This document shows, in pieces, positions 24,997 through 36,449 of a stretch of 64,000 nucleotides of DNA; the first letter of the stretch is position 1; each line of letters starts with the position of its first letter. The DNA lies in the NCBI GenBank assembly GCA_951230915.1, contig OX579636.1, positions 10,121,001-10,185,000 on the forward strand. The letters run 5' to 3'. The notes below the pieces were generated by a model. The model was not told the DNA's origin and did no database searches. It saw only the letters and a list, made by a program, of their open reading frames with translations. Position numbers and translations under genes: made by a program. This DNA is from Antitrichia curtipendula. Its lineage: Eukaryota > Streptophyta > Bryopsida > Hypnales > Leucodontaceae.

Positions 24997-25124
24997 ATGA
25001 TTCCAATTTCAACACAAATGATTCGCATTTCAACACGAATGATTCGCATTTCAACACGAATGATTCGCATTTCGACACGGGAATGATTCCAATTTGGACA
25101 TGAATGATTCGCATTTCCACATGG
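24997..25124 (+). repeat. 21 bp minisatellite, 6 units
   Basis: Units of ATGATTCGCATTTCAACACGA or close variants start at 24997, 25018, 25039, 25060 (two extra bases), 25083 and 25104. The middle two are identical. It lies about 850 bp upstream of the TATA box that precedes the hairpin cluster. Confidence 0.92.
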
Positions 25125-25944
25125 AAGGAGCAATCAGCAACGGGACTCCCTTAATGTCATCAGATGGGCTTCAGTTGACTTGTTCAAGTGGTGCCAGCTA
25201 GAAAGCTAGGCTTGGTTCTTTTGCAGACCATGATGAGGGAGTGGTGCTTTTGGTCCAGAGGGGGGGGTTTCCCCACAGAGGGCTCATATTGGCTCCATGT
25301 GGCTGGGCCAGATGAGGCTGCAAGTGCGCGCGCCCTGGCCCTGGCCTGGCCCTTGCGCGATTCCGTGATTTTTAACTGTGGTCAAACTTTCTGCAGTAGC
25401 AGTCACTCACTAAGTTATGATAGATAGATAACTCCTGATGAGTGTTGGTCTCACCCCCAATCACCAGCCTGCACAAAGTATCACATGAATAGTTGGGATC
25501 AGTACGTTGAGAGGATCCCCAGTTGTAAGTTGGTTGATAGGCCTCAGGCAGGCCAGCTTCTGGAGGACGGAAGCCCAATTAAATAAAATGAAATGGAGGG
25601 AACCCCGTCCTCAGAAATTTCATCACAGTATCATTACAGCACTGGTGAGGGTAAGTAAGTAAAGTTTGAAGCTTAACCCACCCCCAGAAACCCAAGGATG
25701 AAGATGCTCGATCAGTGGCTTCTTCATACCGATTCGAACAGAATCCACTAATCTAGCAGCGACTGCTTCCATCGGCAGGACCTGTGTCAGGCCGAGGCTT
25801 TCTTTTTGGATGATCGGATTTATTGGTCTGACGATTCCCCAGCTTCTAAGCCCCGTTTTGCGAAATCAGGGCGAAGCAAATCACGATTTTCCACCCTAAT
25901 TTCCACCCTAATTGCGTGCGCCGCTGGCAGGGGTGACAGGACTT
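25125..25944. other. Upstream region of the hairpin transcription unit
   Basis: No protein family recognised. GC-richer patches (CGCGCGCCCTGGCC near 25328) and the approach to the promoter-like elements at 25945-25980 suggest 5' flanking DNA of the following noncoding gene. Confidence 0.35.
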
Positions 25945-25952
25945 TGACGTCA
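25945..25952 (+). promoter_or_regulatory. TGACGTCA palindrome (bZIP-type site)
   Basis: A perfect 8 bp TGACGTCA, the core bound by TGA/CREB-like bZIP factors, ends 20 bp upstream of a TATA box in the right geometry for a proximal promoter. The regulatory role is inferred. Confidence 0.55.
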
Positions 25953-25972
25953 CCAGTCCCAGGGGGTAAGGC

Positions 25973-25980
25973 TATATAAA
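25973..25980 (+). promoter_or_regulatory. TATA box of the hairpin-cluster transcript
   Basis: TATATAAA in a GC-richer context (GGGGTAAGGC before, CCCTCTCCTTTCC after). This is a strong plant TATA consensus that stands out from its surroundings. A start site about 30 bp downstream (near 26005-26010) would place all four hairpins in one transcript. Confidence 0.6.
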
Positions 25981-26518
25981 TATCCCTCTCCTTTCCATCT
26001 GCTCCATCATCCTTCACATTGAATGCATCGATCTAAGCTTAATCTGCTTTGGGTTTCCAAGGGGACGACTCCTTGTTGGCTTAGTCTGTGGGTCAGAGCT
26101 TGTTGCTCTTCCCAACTTCATGTGGGAGGGCTTGGTGCACTTGCCAGCGATATTGGGTGTTGCGGTTCTAGTATAAGCCTGCTTTAGTGCAATTACCATA
26201 CTGTGGAGGCTTTCAGTTCTTTGTAGCCAGCCTTTTTCTGGTATTGAATGGCCTTACTCTATAGCCTGGCCTGGCTTATTAGAGTGGGGTGCTCCTACCG
26301 GTATTGGCAATTTCCCAGTAGTTTCGGATCTCTCCGTTTTTTTAATAGAATAGATTTTCTGGCTCATTCTGGTGCCTTCCGTGTGTGGTAACAAACCATC
26401 TGGGCAAGGGATGTTTGTAACTTATTGGGTGGGTCACATTGGTGGGAGTAGCAGATCAGTTTCTTCTTTGCTGATTAGCTGTGGAAGCTCATTGCGGGTT
26501 TTTTTTAACAACATGTAT

Positions 26519-26607
26519 TACAACAGAGGTGCGCGGCTCTACATCCCGAAGCTAAGCACGTACACCGGAAATGCAACGTGGTTGTAGAGTCGTACACCTT
26601 TGTTGTG
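26519..26607 (+). ncRNA. microRNA-like hairpin 1
   Basis: The 5' arm 26519-26543 (ACAACAGAGGTGCGCGGCTC core) pairs with the 3' arm 26583-26607 (TGTAGAGTCGTACACCTTTG core) over 25 nt, with 20 Watson-Crick pairs, three G:U and two mismatches, around a 39 nt loop. Beyond a small internal loop, TTAACAACA and TGTTGAA extend the stem. Size, near-perfect duplex and loop fit a plant pre-miRNA. I do not recognise the family. Confidence 0.7.
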
Positions 26608-26830
26608 CCGCCTGTTGAATGCTCAAGCCAAAGATGAGAGATTGTATTGGCAGCAGCTGTGCCACAACGCACTGCACGAGTGGGTGGTTCAACGCATTTG
26701 TTACACCCGTCATTGAGTAAGTTTTGTGGGGATTCTAGATTGGGAGTAAGGTTCTGTGTTGAGAGTTGAATTGATCCTTGGCTTGGACAGAGTCGGATCA
26801 GCTTTGGGATCTCTTCTTAACAACATGTGT

Positions 26831-26914
26831 TACAACGGAGGTGCACGGCTTTACATCTCGAAGCACACCGAAAGAAACTGCAACGTGGTTGTAGAGTCAT
26901 ACATCTCCGTTGTG
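26831..26914 (+). ncRNA. microRNA-like hairpin 2
   Basis: The arms 26831-26855 and 26890-26914 form a 25 nt duplex around a 34 nt loop. The 3' arm begins TGTAGAGTCATACATCTCCG. Both arms differ from hairpin 1 at matching positions: ACGGAGG in the 5' arm and CTCCGT in the 3' arm change together. This is what selection for the fold, rather than chance, would give. Confidence 0.7.
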
Positions 26915-27272
26915 CCGCCTGTTGAATGTGCAAGGCAAAGATTTGACCTACTCCGCCACAAATTCATACTCGCTGCAGGGTAGGGGTGGGTGGGTTTTAC
27001 TTATCCGTTAAACCCTGGGCTTCTTTCAAATTCTTTCTAGAATGAGACATTTTCTAGCAGTCTCGTTTCTGTGAGTGTTTCGTTTTCTGGTAGTCTGGTG
27101 GAATTCTGAGTGTTGCCGGGATTTTCATGTGATAAGCTCACCGCGCTTCCGTAATGCAGGGGGTGGCTGTATTGATACCTACACAGGCGCGTTGGTTTGG
27201 CAGCATTAGATTGGCGTCTTCTTTGATGATTAGATTTGGGAGCTCCGATTGAGATCTTTTAACAACGTGTGT

Positions 27273-27359
27273 CACAACAGAGGTGCACGGCTCTACGTCC
27301 CGAAGCTAAGCACACCGGAACAATGCAACGTGGTTGTAGAGTCATACACCTCTGTTGTG
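27273..27359 (+). ncRNA. microRNA-like hairpin 3
   Basis: The arms 27273-27297 (CACAACAGAGGTGCACGGCT) and 27335-27359 (TGTAGAGTCATACACCTCTG) pair over 25 nt around a 37 nt loop. The loop keeps CGAAGCTAAGCAC and ACCGGAA as in hairpin 1, so the two are close duplicates. Confidence 0.72.
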
Positions 27360-27621
27360 CCTCCTGTTGAATGCGCCTGCGAGTCCAAGATTACGAGCCC
27401 TGCTACAAATTCACCCTGGGCTAGCTGATTGCAGGGGTGGGTTTAATTGCTTCTCTCTCTGTCGCTGACAATCAAGTTTTTTTGTATATTCTGAGTGGAT
27501 TTCGAGCTTTTTCTTAGAATTAAGTCTCGGCTTGATGTTCATTAATTTCAATGCAGCGTCTTTTGTTACAGGGGATCAGACGTGAGTGCGAAGCCCAGGG
27601 ATGTATCACCTACAAGCTTGA

Positions 27622-27738
27622 CTGGAGGTTCAGCAAGGGTGTGTGGCTCTATAATGCTAAATGCAAGTTTCAGCTTCTGTGGAATGCGGTGGAAACGCAT
27701 TTGCATTGTAGAGCCATACACCTCTACTGGCCCTCCAG
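27622..27738 (+). ncRNA. microRNA-like hairpin 4 (longer stem)
   Basis: The most diverged and longest copy. The 5' arm 27622-27664 pairs with 27697-27738, including CTGGAGG with CCTCCAG at the base and ATGC(T)AAATGC with GCATTTGCAT at the top. The conserved 21 nt on the 3' arm reads TGTAGAGCCATACACCTCTA, and its GAGCC restores a Watson-Crick pair where the other copies have G:U. This supports a functional fold. Confidence 0.72.
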
Positions 27739-27980
27739 TTACTTACAGATCGACGCTGCCTGGGATTAAATACAGATGTGCACATTGTATATGACTGAAT
27801 TAGTAACTCTGCTTCTATTAATTGAAGCTTTACTTACTTTAAGCAATGATCGCCATATCTGTTCAAATGGCGAAACTTCAAGATTGAAGGTGACATTTCC
27901 CAAGACGCCCTTCCGCAACCTCGATCAGTCTTCCTATTCAGATCGAGCTATGACTGGAACAGTGCCATTTCACTAAAGAT

Positions 27981-30007
27981 GACCATACAACACTCTCAAA
28001 TTCCATCTCTCATTATTGCTATTGTACACTCTAGCTATTAGTGGAAGTGGGGCTCGCGTTTCCATGCATGCTCCATGGCCGAATGTTTTTTTTCCTGAAT
28101 GAACCTCGTTTTACGAGTTAAAGTATTCCAGATTTTTCTGGAGCAGGTGATCAGGAGCATGATTCTAGTTGTCTGTAATCATGCAGTCTGTAATTTGTTT
28201 ACCTTACCTTTGTGACTGAAAGGTTCAACAAAGTTAGAAACCTCAAGGAACAATTTAAAGCTGAACTAAGTATTAAATTAGTTACTAGATAGATACAAGA
28301 GTAAAAGACCGAGTCTCCGCTTCCAGGATTATTACAGCCCCTCCAGCCCTTCTCCACACGTGCAACCCAATCAGATGCTGATTCTACAACGCCGCTTCAT
28401 CGGCGGATCTCCCGAAAGGCCGAAACTAGTGTTACGAGCCTTTGTCGGAGCTCCTCTCCTCGGGCAGGGTGTCCTCGGCCAGACTCCGCCCGGTCTTCAG
28501 AACCGCTCCCTCTGCCCGGTCTAGTCATTATTTGTGCGTCCTTTTTCTGGTGATGCTCTGATCTGAATCTGTTATAGTGTTGTTGTTTAACATTTTCGAT
28601 GGCGTCGTGGTTTGGTTCCTCGTTTCTGTCAATTCTGTGTTGCTTGATGCGATTTGGAGATTTGAACACTAAACCTTCCAAGGAAATGGAACGGCAAAAC
28701 ACCCTGGAATTGCACAGCGCAAGAACCATTGCCAACAATATATATGAACACCACGACGGAATTTACATTTTTTCTAGAATGCAACGTGAAGACACTTCCC
28801 TGATTATTAAGACAAGTCCTTCTACCGATAGCGCGCACCAATAAATTCCCGAATGACTTATTTCCCAAGTACAGATTTTTACAAGGGCTTGACCCATCCT
28901 CGGACACAGCCGCAGTGTGTCCTTCTCTTGAGTGATATCTGTTTTTTGTGAAAATGACTGGCTATGCACTTGAACGTTAATATTAAAAAAATTGTGCTGA
29001 AGAGGGTATAAGGTCGGAAATGATTGGAAGAGCGCACCGTTACTTGCAGGAGAAGGTCGGGTTGACAGCCGGCAATTAATCCAAAACTGATGACAAAGCA
29101 ACAGCAAAAACAGATACGGAACAACACCAGCACCAAAACGACGAGTGACGGCCAGAGAATGCCCACCCAGATGACGACCAAAGGCTCGGAACACTAGTTC
29201 CGGGAGATCCAGCTTGTCTGTCGCTGGTGGGATCTTGACAGGATTCCACCCCAACACCCTTTCTATAAGATTGTTTTTCCTAATCCTGGCAGGCTGATAA
29301 TTGAATAGCCTGTTTGAAACAGCCCGCCCGTCGTTTACTTACCAGCAATTAATACAGAGGTCACTCCATTCTCCGTCTTTTCCTGATCTGTAAAAATGAA
29401 GTGAGGTCGAGAAGCCTCTCTGTCTCTGTATGAATCGCTTTTTGGGTAGGAATGTGATTTTTGGGAGTTTTCCGAGGGCTGTGGGGAGATTTTTGGGTCC
29501 CCGAGCCCAATCTGGTGAGATCCAAAGTAGGTAATCTCAGTTCCATTCGGAAAATCGGTGGGCCAAGAGATGCTGTATATTTTATGTTACCAATCATGTT
29601 CCCCCCCACTTGCTAATAAGCCAAAACCTGAGTCTGAATATGCTCCACTCGCTCTACTTGCACATTCCCAAGGACACCTTTGGAGCAGTTTGAATTTTAG
29701 TGTCACACATCTGATTTGACAACACTCACATGGGAAGTTACCAACATGAGTGAAGAGAAAGCCCATAGCTGATGGGAGACGGGGCAAGTAGAAAGCTACT
29801 GGGGGGGTAAGAGAGGTACATCGAGATATGGTCCCCAACGGTTTTATTATTCTCTACTATTGTAAATATACACATGGAAGCAGTGGGTGCGCTACTGTTC
29901 CTTGAGGAACCTTCCCACAATCCCAACCTTGTGGAATTGGGGAGAAGCCAAAACTTATTTAAAACCCTATAACGACGTGGCGCCCATCAAACCACGGTGC
30001 ATTTCAA
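27981..30007. other. Moderate-GC region, no gene assigned
   Basis: Several overlapping frames exist on both strands, for example a minus-strand frame at 28.76-29.25 kb with a hydrophobic ~20-residue segment. None begins with a plausible ATG and carries a recognisable domain. The 28.32-28.53 kb patch is GC-rich. Exons of an unknown gene could be hidden here. Confidence 0.35.
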
Positions 30008-30620
30008 TAGGTGCATTCTTTGTTTCTATAGAGAACGGTCAAGTCATCCATTGGCCACTTTTTGGCCTCAACGTCCTTCAAGGGTTAACCCTAAAAGGAT
30101 ACGGACACACTAGGTGCACTAAGTGTCCAATGGATGACATAGAATCCTTCACTTTTCGAATTTTGTGTAAAAAAAGGAGGTCTTGCACAATAGTTTGACC
30201 TCCAATGAGTGATCTTGTTTCTTCTTAAGCTAATGATTGACATAGTAACAATTAAAAAAAAAGGTGATTTCTACGATGACTAGTCTAACCTTCCCACCTT
30301 CCCTGTACAGACACATGCCTTTGACCAAAGTAGTTAGATAATCACTCAAAAATGATATGATTTTTGGACCAATAGGTACATTCTTCACTTCCATTGTGTG
30401 GTTTAAAAAGTCATCCATTGGACACTTTCAAGCATTTGTATAGTTATAGGGTTAGCCTTCAAAGGACAATACCTATCTCCACAATACTTTGCCAAAAGTA
30501 ATCCGATTTTTGAAGCAATAGATGCATTTTTTTTGTTTCTATAGTAATCTTGAAAGTCATCCACTCGGTCATCCACCAATCACTTTTTAGCCTCAATTTC
30601 TTTTTTGGGTTGAAATTAAC
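30008..30620. repeat. Diverged internal repeats with GTCATCCA(T/C)T motif
   Basis: AATAGGTGCATTCTTTGTTT followed by AAGTCATCCATTGG (from 30008) recurs as AATAGGTACATTCTTCACTT..AAGTCATCCATTGG (from 30371) and AATAGATGCATTTTTTTTGT..AAGTCATCCACT (from 30517). The first also has an inverted piece, GTCCAATGGATGACAT (30126). Noncoding, old. Confidence 0.55.
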
Positions 30621-33600
30621 AAGTCATCTAATTGTAACTTGTTTCTAAAACCGTCTTGCATAGATACCTGCATATAATTTCTTTATTTACAAGAGCCTAG
30701 AGGTGATTTTAATACATCCATTTTTCAGCACTTTGAAATTTAACAGTTTATTCATATTGTATTCAAAAAATGCATTCTAAAAGAATCTACAAATTTGCTT
30801 GAAACGTCATCAAGATCCAACAAAAAACTTATAGTTTAATAATAGGTATAATGCTCTAATCCTTAAATGGACAATTTTAGGACTTTTACCTTAACTCCTA
30901 AGTGTTCCAACTAAAGATTATTTCTTTTTTCCATTGATATATTACACTATTTACTTTTAAATATCTTCAATGAATTTGATTTGGATGAACACACTTTAAA
31001 AAATATTCATCCTCCATTGCATGGATGGTTGAGCATGTAAGGATTAATTGTTTTGTAACTCGTTTTGTAATCACATTGGGAGAAAAATGTAGAACACATG
31101 GTATGTGCTGATTTTTTCTTCAATGAAAATGTGAAACTAAATACGACTAAGTTCGTTCTTGACATAAGGTGGGCACCTCCAAATGCGCCTCTAATCCAAA
31201 ACCGCCATTACCACTTTATGTACATCTCCAAAATCAATATGTACCTATGTGGAAGAAACAATTTTAGAACCTCTATTAAAAAATACTTTGATCCTTCATC
31301 ACTTTTGCATATGGTACCCAAATACCATATTCTTTGGTGTGTTGGAACCTCCTTTCACTTGCCAACAAGAAAATATGAAAAGTTGACCAATCTAATAAAT
31401 AGGCACAATAGCAAAAAGTGGTGGTTGGGGGGGATGCCCACCTTATGTGGCCATTCAAGGCAATGATAGATTATGCAGATAAGAAGGTCCAACCATGTCG
31501 GGCTTGGGAATGAATTGAAAAAACATTTGTTGTAACAATAGAAAATTGAATTTGGAATTCTTATATTCGGATTAGCTTGAACTCAAGTATTAGTCAAACT
31601 TGCAATGCAAACAACAAGTTTAGTATGGTAACATGAAACCTATGTTGGTCACTTTAAGAAATTTGTGTACTTATGTCATTGAAAGCCATCACTACTTAGT
31701 TTGTGTTGATTAGGCTTTGGAGGAAAAACTCAATGGAAAAAAATTACCTTTAAAATTATTATTTTTGAATTTTCTATAAAGTAAAAGTTAGTAGCTTTCT
31801 ATTAGTGTTCATAGACATGTATTAAAACTATTCTTCAAAAAAAGTAGGAATTCAAGGGAAGTGAGTCCATCAATATTTCAAAAAATGAATGGACTTCACT
31901 AAAATTGCATCGTGAAGAGGTTGATTTGGGTTCAAATAGTAGGACTTAGAATTGGATATAGGGTAAAAAATGGTTTGTTCTACCTTAAGTCATGATTATA
32001 AAAAACTTGATGAGTTTGACAAGAGAATCAAGTCAAATTCAAAATTGAATCTTTCAAATATTTCAAATATTTCAAACAATGTCTTTGTATAAACAAATGC
32101 GTTGGTTTATTTTCCTAAAAGCTTATTCAAAATTTAAACTTAAGATAAATTGTTGAGCAATATCAAAAGTGAAGAAAATAAAACAAAATGTTTTATGTTA
32201 AATTTAGCCAAAAAGATACCGAGGACAACCCAATAAGGAATAGAAAAATTGTAGATATTGGATTGGCCAATTTTGGCTCCATTTTCTCTAAACATTTGAT
32301 TGAAGGTAATTCTTTTCTATCAATTCGCAAAAAAATGAATCCAAAATTTTCAATCAAATAAATATTAAGATTATGCTAAGCGTTAGAGCTCTCAAGGGTT
32401 AATTTGGCTAAGGAAGTTGGACCTTTGATGACACTACTTTGACCTTAGTAGTATATGTAATAATATTTCATTATTAGAAAGACTTAAGAAATCTTAATCT
32501 AGAGCATTCAAGAACATTTATCTTAAATGATTTGTTTTTTGAATGGTTATGCCAAATTAGTCAATTTAATACAATTATTGAAGAATGTTTTTAATATTTA
32601 ACTATTAAAAGTTATAAATTTTTCATTTTTAGTCTACAAATTACTGATTTGCACAATCAAAATTAAGTGTATGAATATGTTCTACATCAATCTTAATTTA
32701 GTTCAAAGAATAGACATATTTAAACCTTTTTTCAACCTCTAGATGCTCAAAAGATCTTGGATAAACATAATCAATTTTCTTATCCTATGGCTTCTCACAT
32801 AATTTTCTAATCCTATGGCCCACTTTAAATTTTTTTAATATTCTATCAAATCAATATAAAACAATTTGAATATGAATATTAATTTATATAATTTTTAGTA
32901 TTTAAATTTTAGACTGTAGAGATCTTTGTGCATTAAGGTATGGTATATTAATGTTTTAAGTTTGCCAATATAAGGTTACTAATAAAAATTGTAGACTTCA
33001 ACGTTACCATTTTCATCTACAATTTTGGTTACCGGTATAATGTTTTAAAGGATTTTACAATTTGTAATAAAAATAGATAAAATTAAATTCACATTGATTA
33101 ATAATTTTCAAAAAATAAAAACCATCATCTCTAGTATGAAGTTTTATACCAATTTGTTAATATTTGTTACTGGCTTTTTTAATGATTTACAGTACATGAA
33201 AAATAGAAGATAACAAGGATATAAATCAATAGGCTACTCCTTCAAATTTCCTATTTATTACTTAAAATATTCAAAAATTCTAAGTAAATTCAAATCTAGA
33301 AGCATCTTAATTTAAATTATATCTATTTCTATACCTTGCTATGATAGATTACAATAATTCAAGTTATTTTTTGCAATTATTAACTTATTTTACTTCTAGT
33401 TCTAGGAGTAGTTTACAAAAAATTCTATGTTGTTTATACCAATAAATTGAAAAACTATTTAGTCACTGTGGTGTTAAGATTCAATCTTAAGTATATGCTT
33501 ACAATATAGAAGAATATTAATCTTTCTTGTATAAATATAAAAATATAAATGTCTTTGTGTACCCAAAAGTGTATCCTAATAAATTTAGCTAATTGGAAGA

Positions 33601-34898
33601 TTCCCCTTACACAATGTCAAACACAAAGACATTAAATAAAGCACAATTTTAGGAAATCTATTAATTTGACTTTCACCTTCAATAATTTTTATCTATAATA
33701 TTGAAATTTATATTTTTATCATCAAATAAGGTCAATACTAATACCTTTTGATAAAAATATTATATTTTATTGAGCATTCAAATTTGCTTGAGAACAAATT
33801 TGCTTGTTGGTTTATTGTTTACAATCATCCTACCTTATAAATATTGTGGAAAAATTATTAAAATTATTTGTTAGGATATTAATACCTAACTTACATAAGT
33901 TCATTCAATTAATGCAAGAGTTTGGATAGTGCAAGCCCCCCTCACAATAATTTGGATAATCATGAATAGATGTGATCTAATTAGTGTGCACCCTTGGATA
34001 AAATTGGGATGAAAATAGACAAGATGAATGAAATTTGTATACAAATTGTGATATTTGAGATAGTATGAAAATACTATAGACTATAGTATATTAAAATTGT
34101 TACAAACTACCATATTAGTAAGATTCATAAATTTCTATAATTCTGAAATAAATTTGAGTTCGCCTTATTTGTGCAAAGCACAAGAATTTGGATTAACTTG
34201 TGTGGCTTTCATTCATCAACTTAGTTTAGCACTTGAGGGGCACTTCTATGTATAGAAATTGGTCAAACTTTGTAGAAAAGACAAAGATTTTCTGAAATAC
34301 ATAGAATTGTACAACATTTGCAAGAAGAAAATTGAAAAATTTAGATACCAAAATGATAGGACAAGGAACACTGAATTAGACATTCTTGCACTTGGCCAAG
34401 TGCAATGATCGTATGCAAAACTATTAACAAAAAATGTATTATCAAAAGCTTGAGTACCCCCTAGATTTTCAAGAGATCAATTTTTTAATTTCATCATGCA
34501 ATACTATCACTTCAAATGCAAACTCTCTATGAGGATGCAATTTCAGTTATTCCAAGAGAAATACAAGTCCAACACATAATATTTCTTCCTATCAATCATT
34601 TGATTTGGTCTCATGTATTAATCTTTCTGCTTTGTACATTGCAATTACATTCGTGTTATAATATGTAAATGCGTATACCATGTGTATGACAGTATTCACT
34701 ATAATTTTTGGAATATTTATTTATAAATCCAAAATGACATTGAAGGTTTAGCAGCTACCTTCACATTTTTTAATTATGTGCTCACACCAATCAAAAACCA
34801 TACAATTATTCAAACATCTTCATAGTCTTTCAAAACTAGCACACAAGGTCTATACTCTCACACACCTTATTCTACCATCACACGTACTACTATGTCTC
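30621..34898. other. 4.3 kb AT-rich stretch without genes
   Basis: Very AT-rich sequence with only short biased frames on both strands. A 122-codon plus frame near 31.1-31.47 kb shows no known domain and is not called. No RNA gene or structured repeat stood out. Confidence 0.5.
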
Positions 34899-36449
34899 TT
34901 ATAACGGCCCTGCTTCATCTGGTGTCTCCAATACTTGTGTAGATGATTGCACCAAGTCTCCTCCTTCTCCTTCACCACTTGCCTCTGCTTGATCGTGCAC
35001 ACTTGGTCCATGGATTGAATTCATTGGAGGCGAAGAGATAAACTGCAACGCCGTATCCACCATGGCGCTTGCAACAGGCGTTGTCACTCCTTCTGATAAA
35101 GTTGGCGTCAGAGAAGGTCCTTCCAAGATGGAAGTCACTCGGTGATAAATGTAATGTGGTCCTTCACCTGTCCGAGTGAATCGAACGTTGTCCCTATTAC
35201 GATAATATCCTTCACCATCCGGGACAAAGCTCATTTGATCCAATTGGCTGAATGCTGACAACGCTGACATGGACTCCGTTTGTGTTGTTGTATCTGCATT
35301 TTCTCCCACGCCCTCTTCAACTTGTTCCGGTTCCATGTTGTCCACCTCCTCAACTACTTCTGGAACAACAAAATCCGGGTCTTGCTCTACTTCCATTAAG
35401 TTTGCTTGGTCTCCACGGGCGTCACTAATTGCATCAGTGTCACGAGAACCTAAACTTTGGCCAGCACTTGTTAACCTGTCAGACTGTGTCCACTCGGCAT
35501 CACTCTCATCTTCGTTCGTCGATGAAGCTCCAGAATCAACTGCTTTACACTATAACAAAACATGGTAAAAAAAAAACCGCACTCGATTTTGAGTGCGTTT
35601 TTTTTTTACCATGTTTTGTTATAGTATTGGTACAGGATTTTGAGTTCCCTCTCCCCTCGATTGTAACAATTCTTCTGCAAATTCCATCTCCACTACTGGT
35701 GGCCTCACTACTGCGCTTGTTTGCACTTGTACCTCTTCAGTATCACTTGTAGGTTGAACTACAACATCGGTTGCTGCAGATTGGAGGCGTTGACGATGTG
35801 CCCTTGGTCTCTCAGGATTACCCCCTTCATTTGCATGCATTCCTAATTCCCTTTCAACAGCAGCTTGCTTGCGGTTCCGTTCATCCAGTGGAATCCAATT
35901 TGGATTCACTGGCATAGCAAGATCCCGGTATACTTCATTCAAGTCCTCTGGATCTCTTGGTGCAGGCCGCTCTTGCACAACACCTGGGTTCATCCTTTCT
36001 ATTTCTTCACGGCTTAGAATCTCCCGGTATCGATGACGAAGTGCTCGCACTTGTTCAGAGGTCATCCCCATGAATTTCTGAATTGCTCCCTCTTGTTTAA
36101 CCTGCAATTCATGAGGCACTTTCTTCCAATCTTTTGCTACACTCTTTAAGCTACGCATCGGAGTAAGAACTAAGAGAAGTTGTGGCGGAATCGGAGCCAT
36201 CATCAATAACTTCTTCAGTTTATACTTCTCAAGTGCCATTTCTGTTGTGGTCACCGACACAGTCAATCCTCCGTCAGCGGTTCCCGTGAGGCCCTCGATG
36301 ACTCCATGTGAGGACGCCAATGCAGACTCATAACGCCCCTGCCCAATTGAAAAATTTGTGATCCAGAAAGAAGACTTGTCATTGTCGTTCGCTACAATCC
36401 ACCATCCGTGCTCCAACCACTTTGAATGCATCTTCAGTGCCATGTTGCC
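34899..36449 (-). pseudogene. Unrecognised gene, large exon split by a MITE
   Basis: A minus-strand coding region in two same-frame parts around the MITE at 35551-35623. A good 3' splice site (TTTCATTTTCAG) precedes it, so the exon starts at 36449. The first part has motifs WLEHGWWIVAND, WITNFSIGQGRYESAL and EQVRALRHRYREILSREEIE, then an arginine- and proline-rich tail. The second is acidic and low-complexity (EVVEEVDNMEPEQVEEG) and ends at 34899. I do not recognise the family. The large globular part followed by a disordered tail could be a transposon-associated or a host protein. The MITE end supplies a stop codon after QNPVPIL. Whether the remaining product works is unknown. Confidence 0.5.
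35551..35623. mobile_element. 73 bp perfect-palindrome MITE (copy 1)
   Basis: TATAACAAAACATGGTAAAA pairs with its exact inverse at the other end, and a CCGCACTCGATTTTGAGTGCG stem closes the middle. The same ends occur in the 326 bp element at 59399. Flanking TATA or TA makes the exact target duplication ambiguous. It lies inside a coding frame on the minus strand and adds 75 bp if the duplication is TA, a multiple of three. Confidence 0.85.

Larger units (their letters stand above)
26005..27980 (+). ncRNA. Putative polycistronic primary microRNA transcript
   Basis: The stretch begins about 30 bp after a TATA box and contains four homologous hairpins at 26519, 26831, 27273 and 27622, with no convincing protein frame. 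Segments after the hairpins share G-rich motifs (CTGCAGGGTAGGGGTGGG, TTGCAGGGGTGGG, ATGCAGGGGGTGG), so each hairpin-plus-spacer module of about 310-440 bp seems to have been duplicated in tandem. Boundaries are inferred: the 5' end from the TATA box, the 3' end only as the place where the pattern stops. Introns may be present but cannot be proved. Confidence 0.55.

Noticed and set aside
26541..26560. CCCGAAGCTAAGCAC in hairpin loops recalls a 5S rRNA internal control region
   Set aside because: The similarity covers only about 12 bases. The rest of a 5S gene is absent, and the surrounding arms pair as a hairpin, which explains the conservation.
28763..29257. 164-codon minus-strand frame with a hydrophobic segment
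   Set aside because: The frame starts at GTG rather than ATG, overlaps equally long frames on both strands and shows no family motif.
31098..31466. 122-codon plus-strand frame
   Set aside because: Some protein-like residues, but no recognisable motif, no homologous neighbour and no splice context. Likely chance or a very old remnant.
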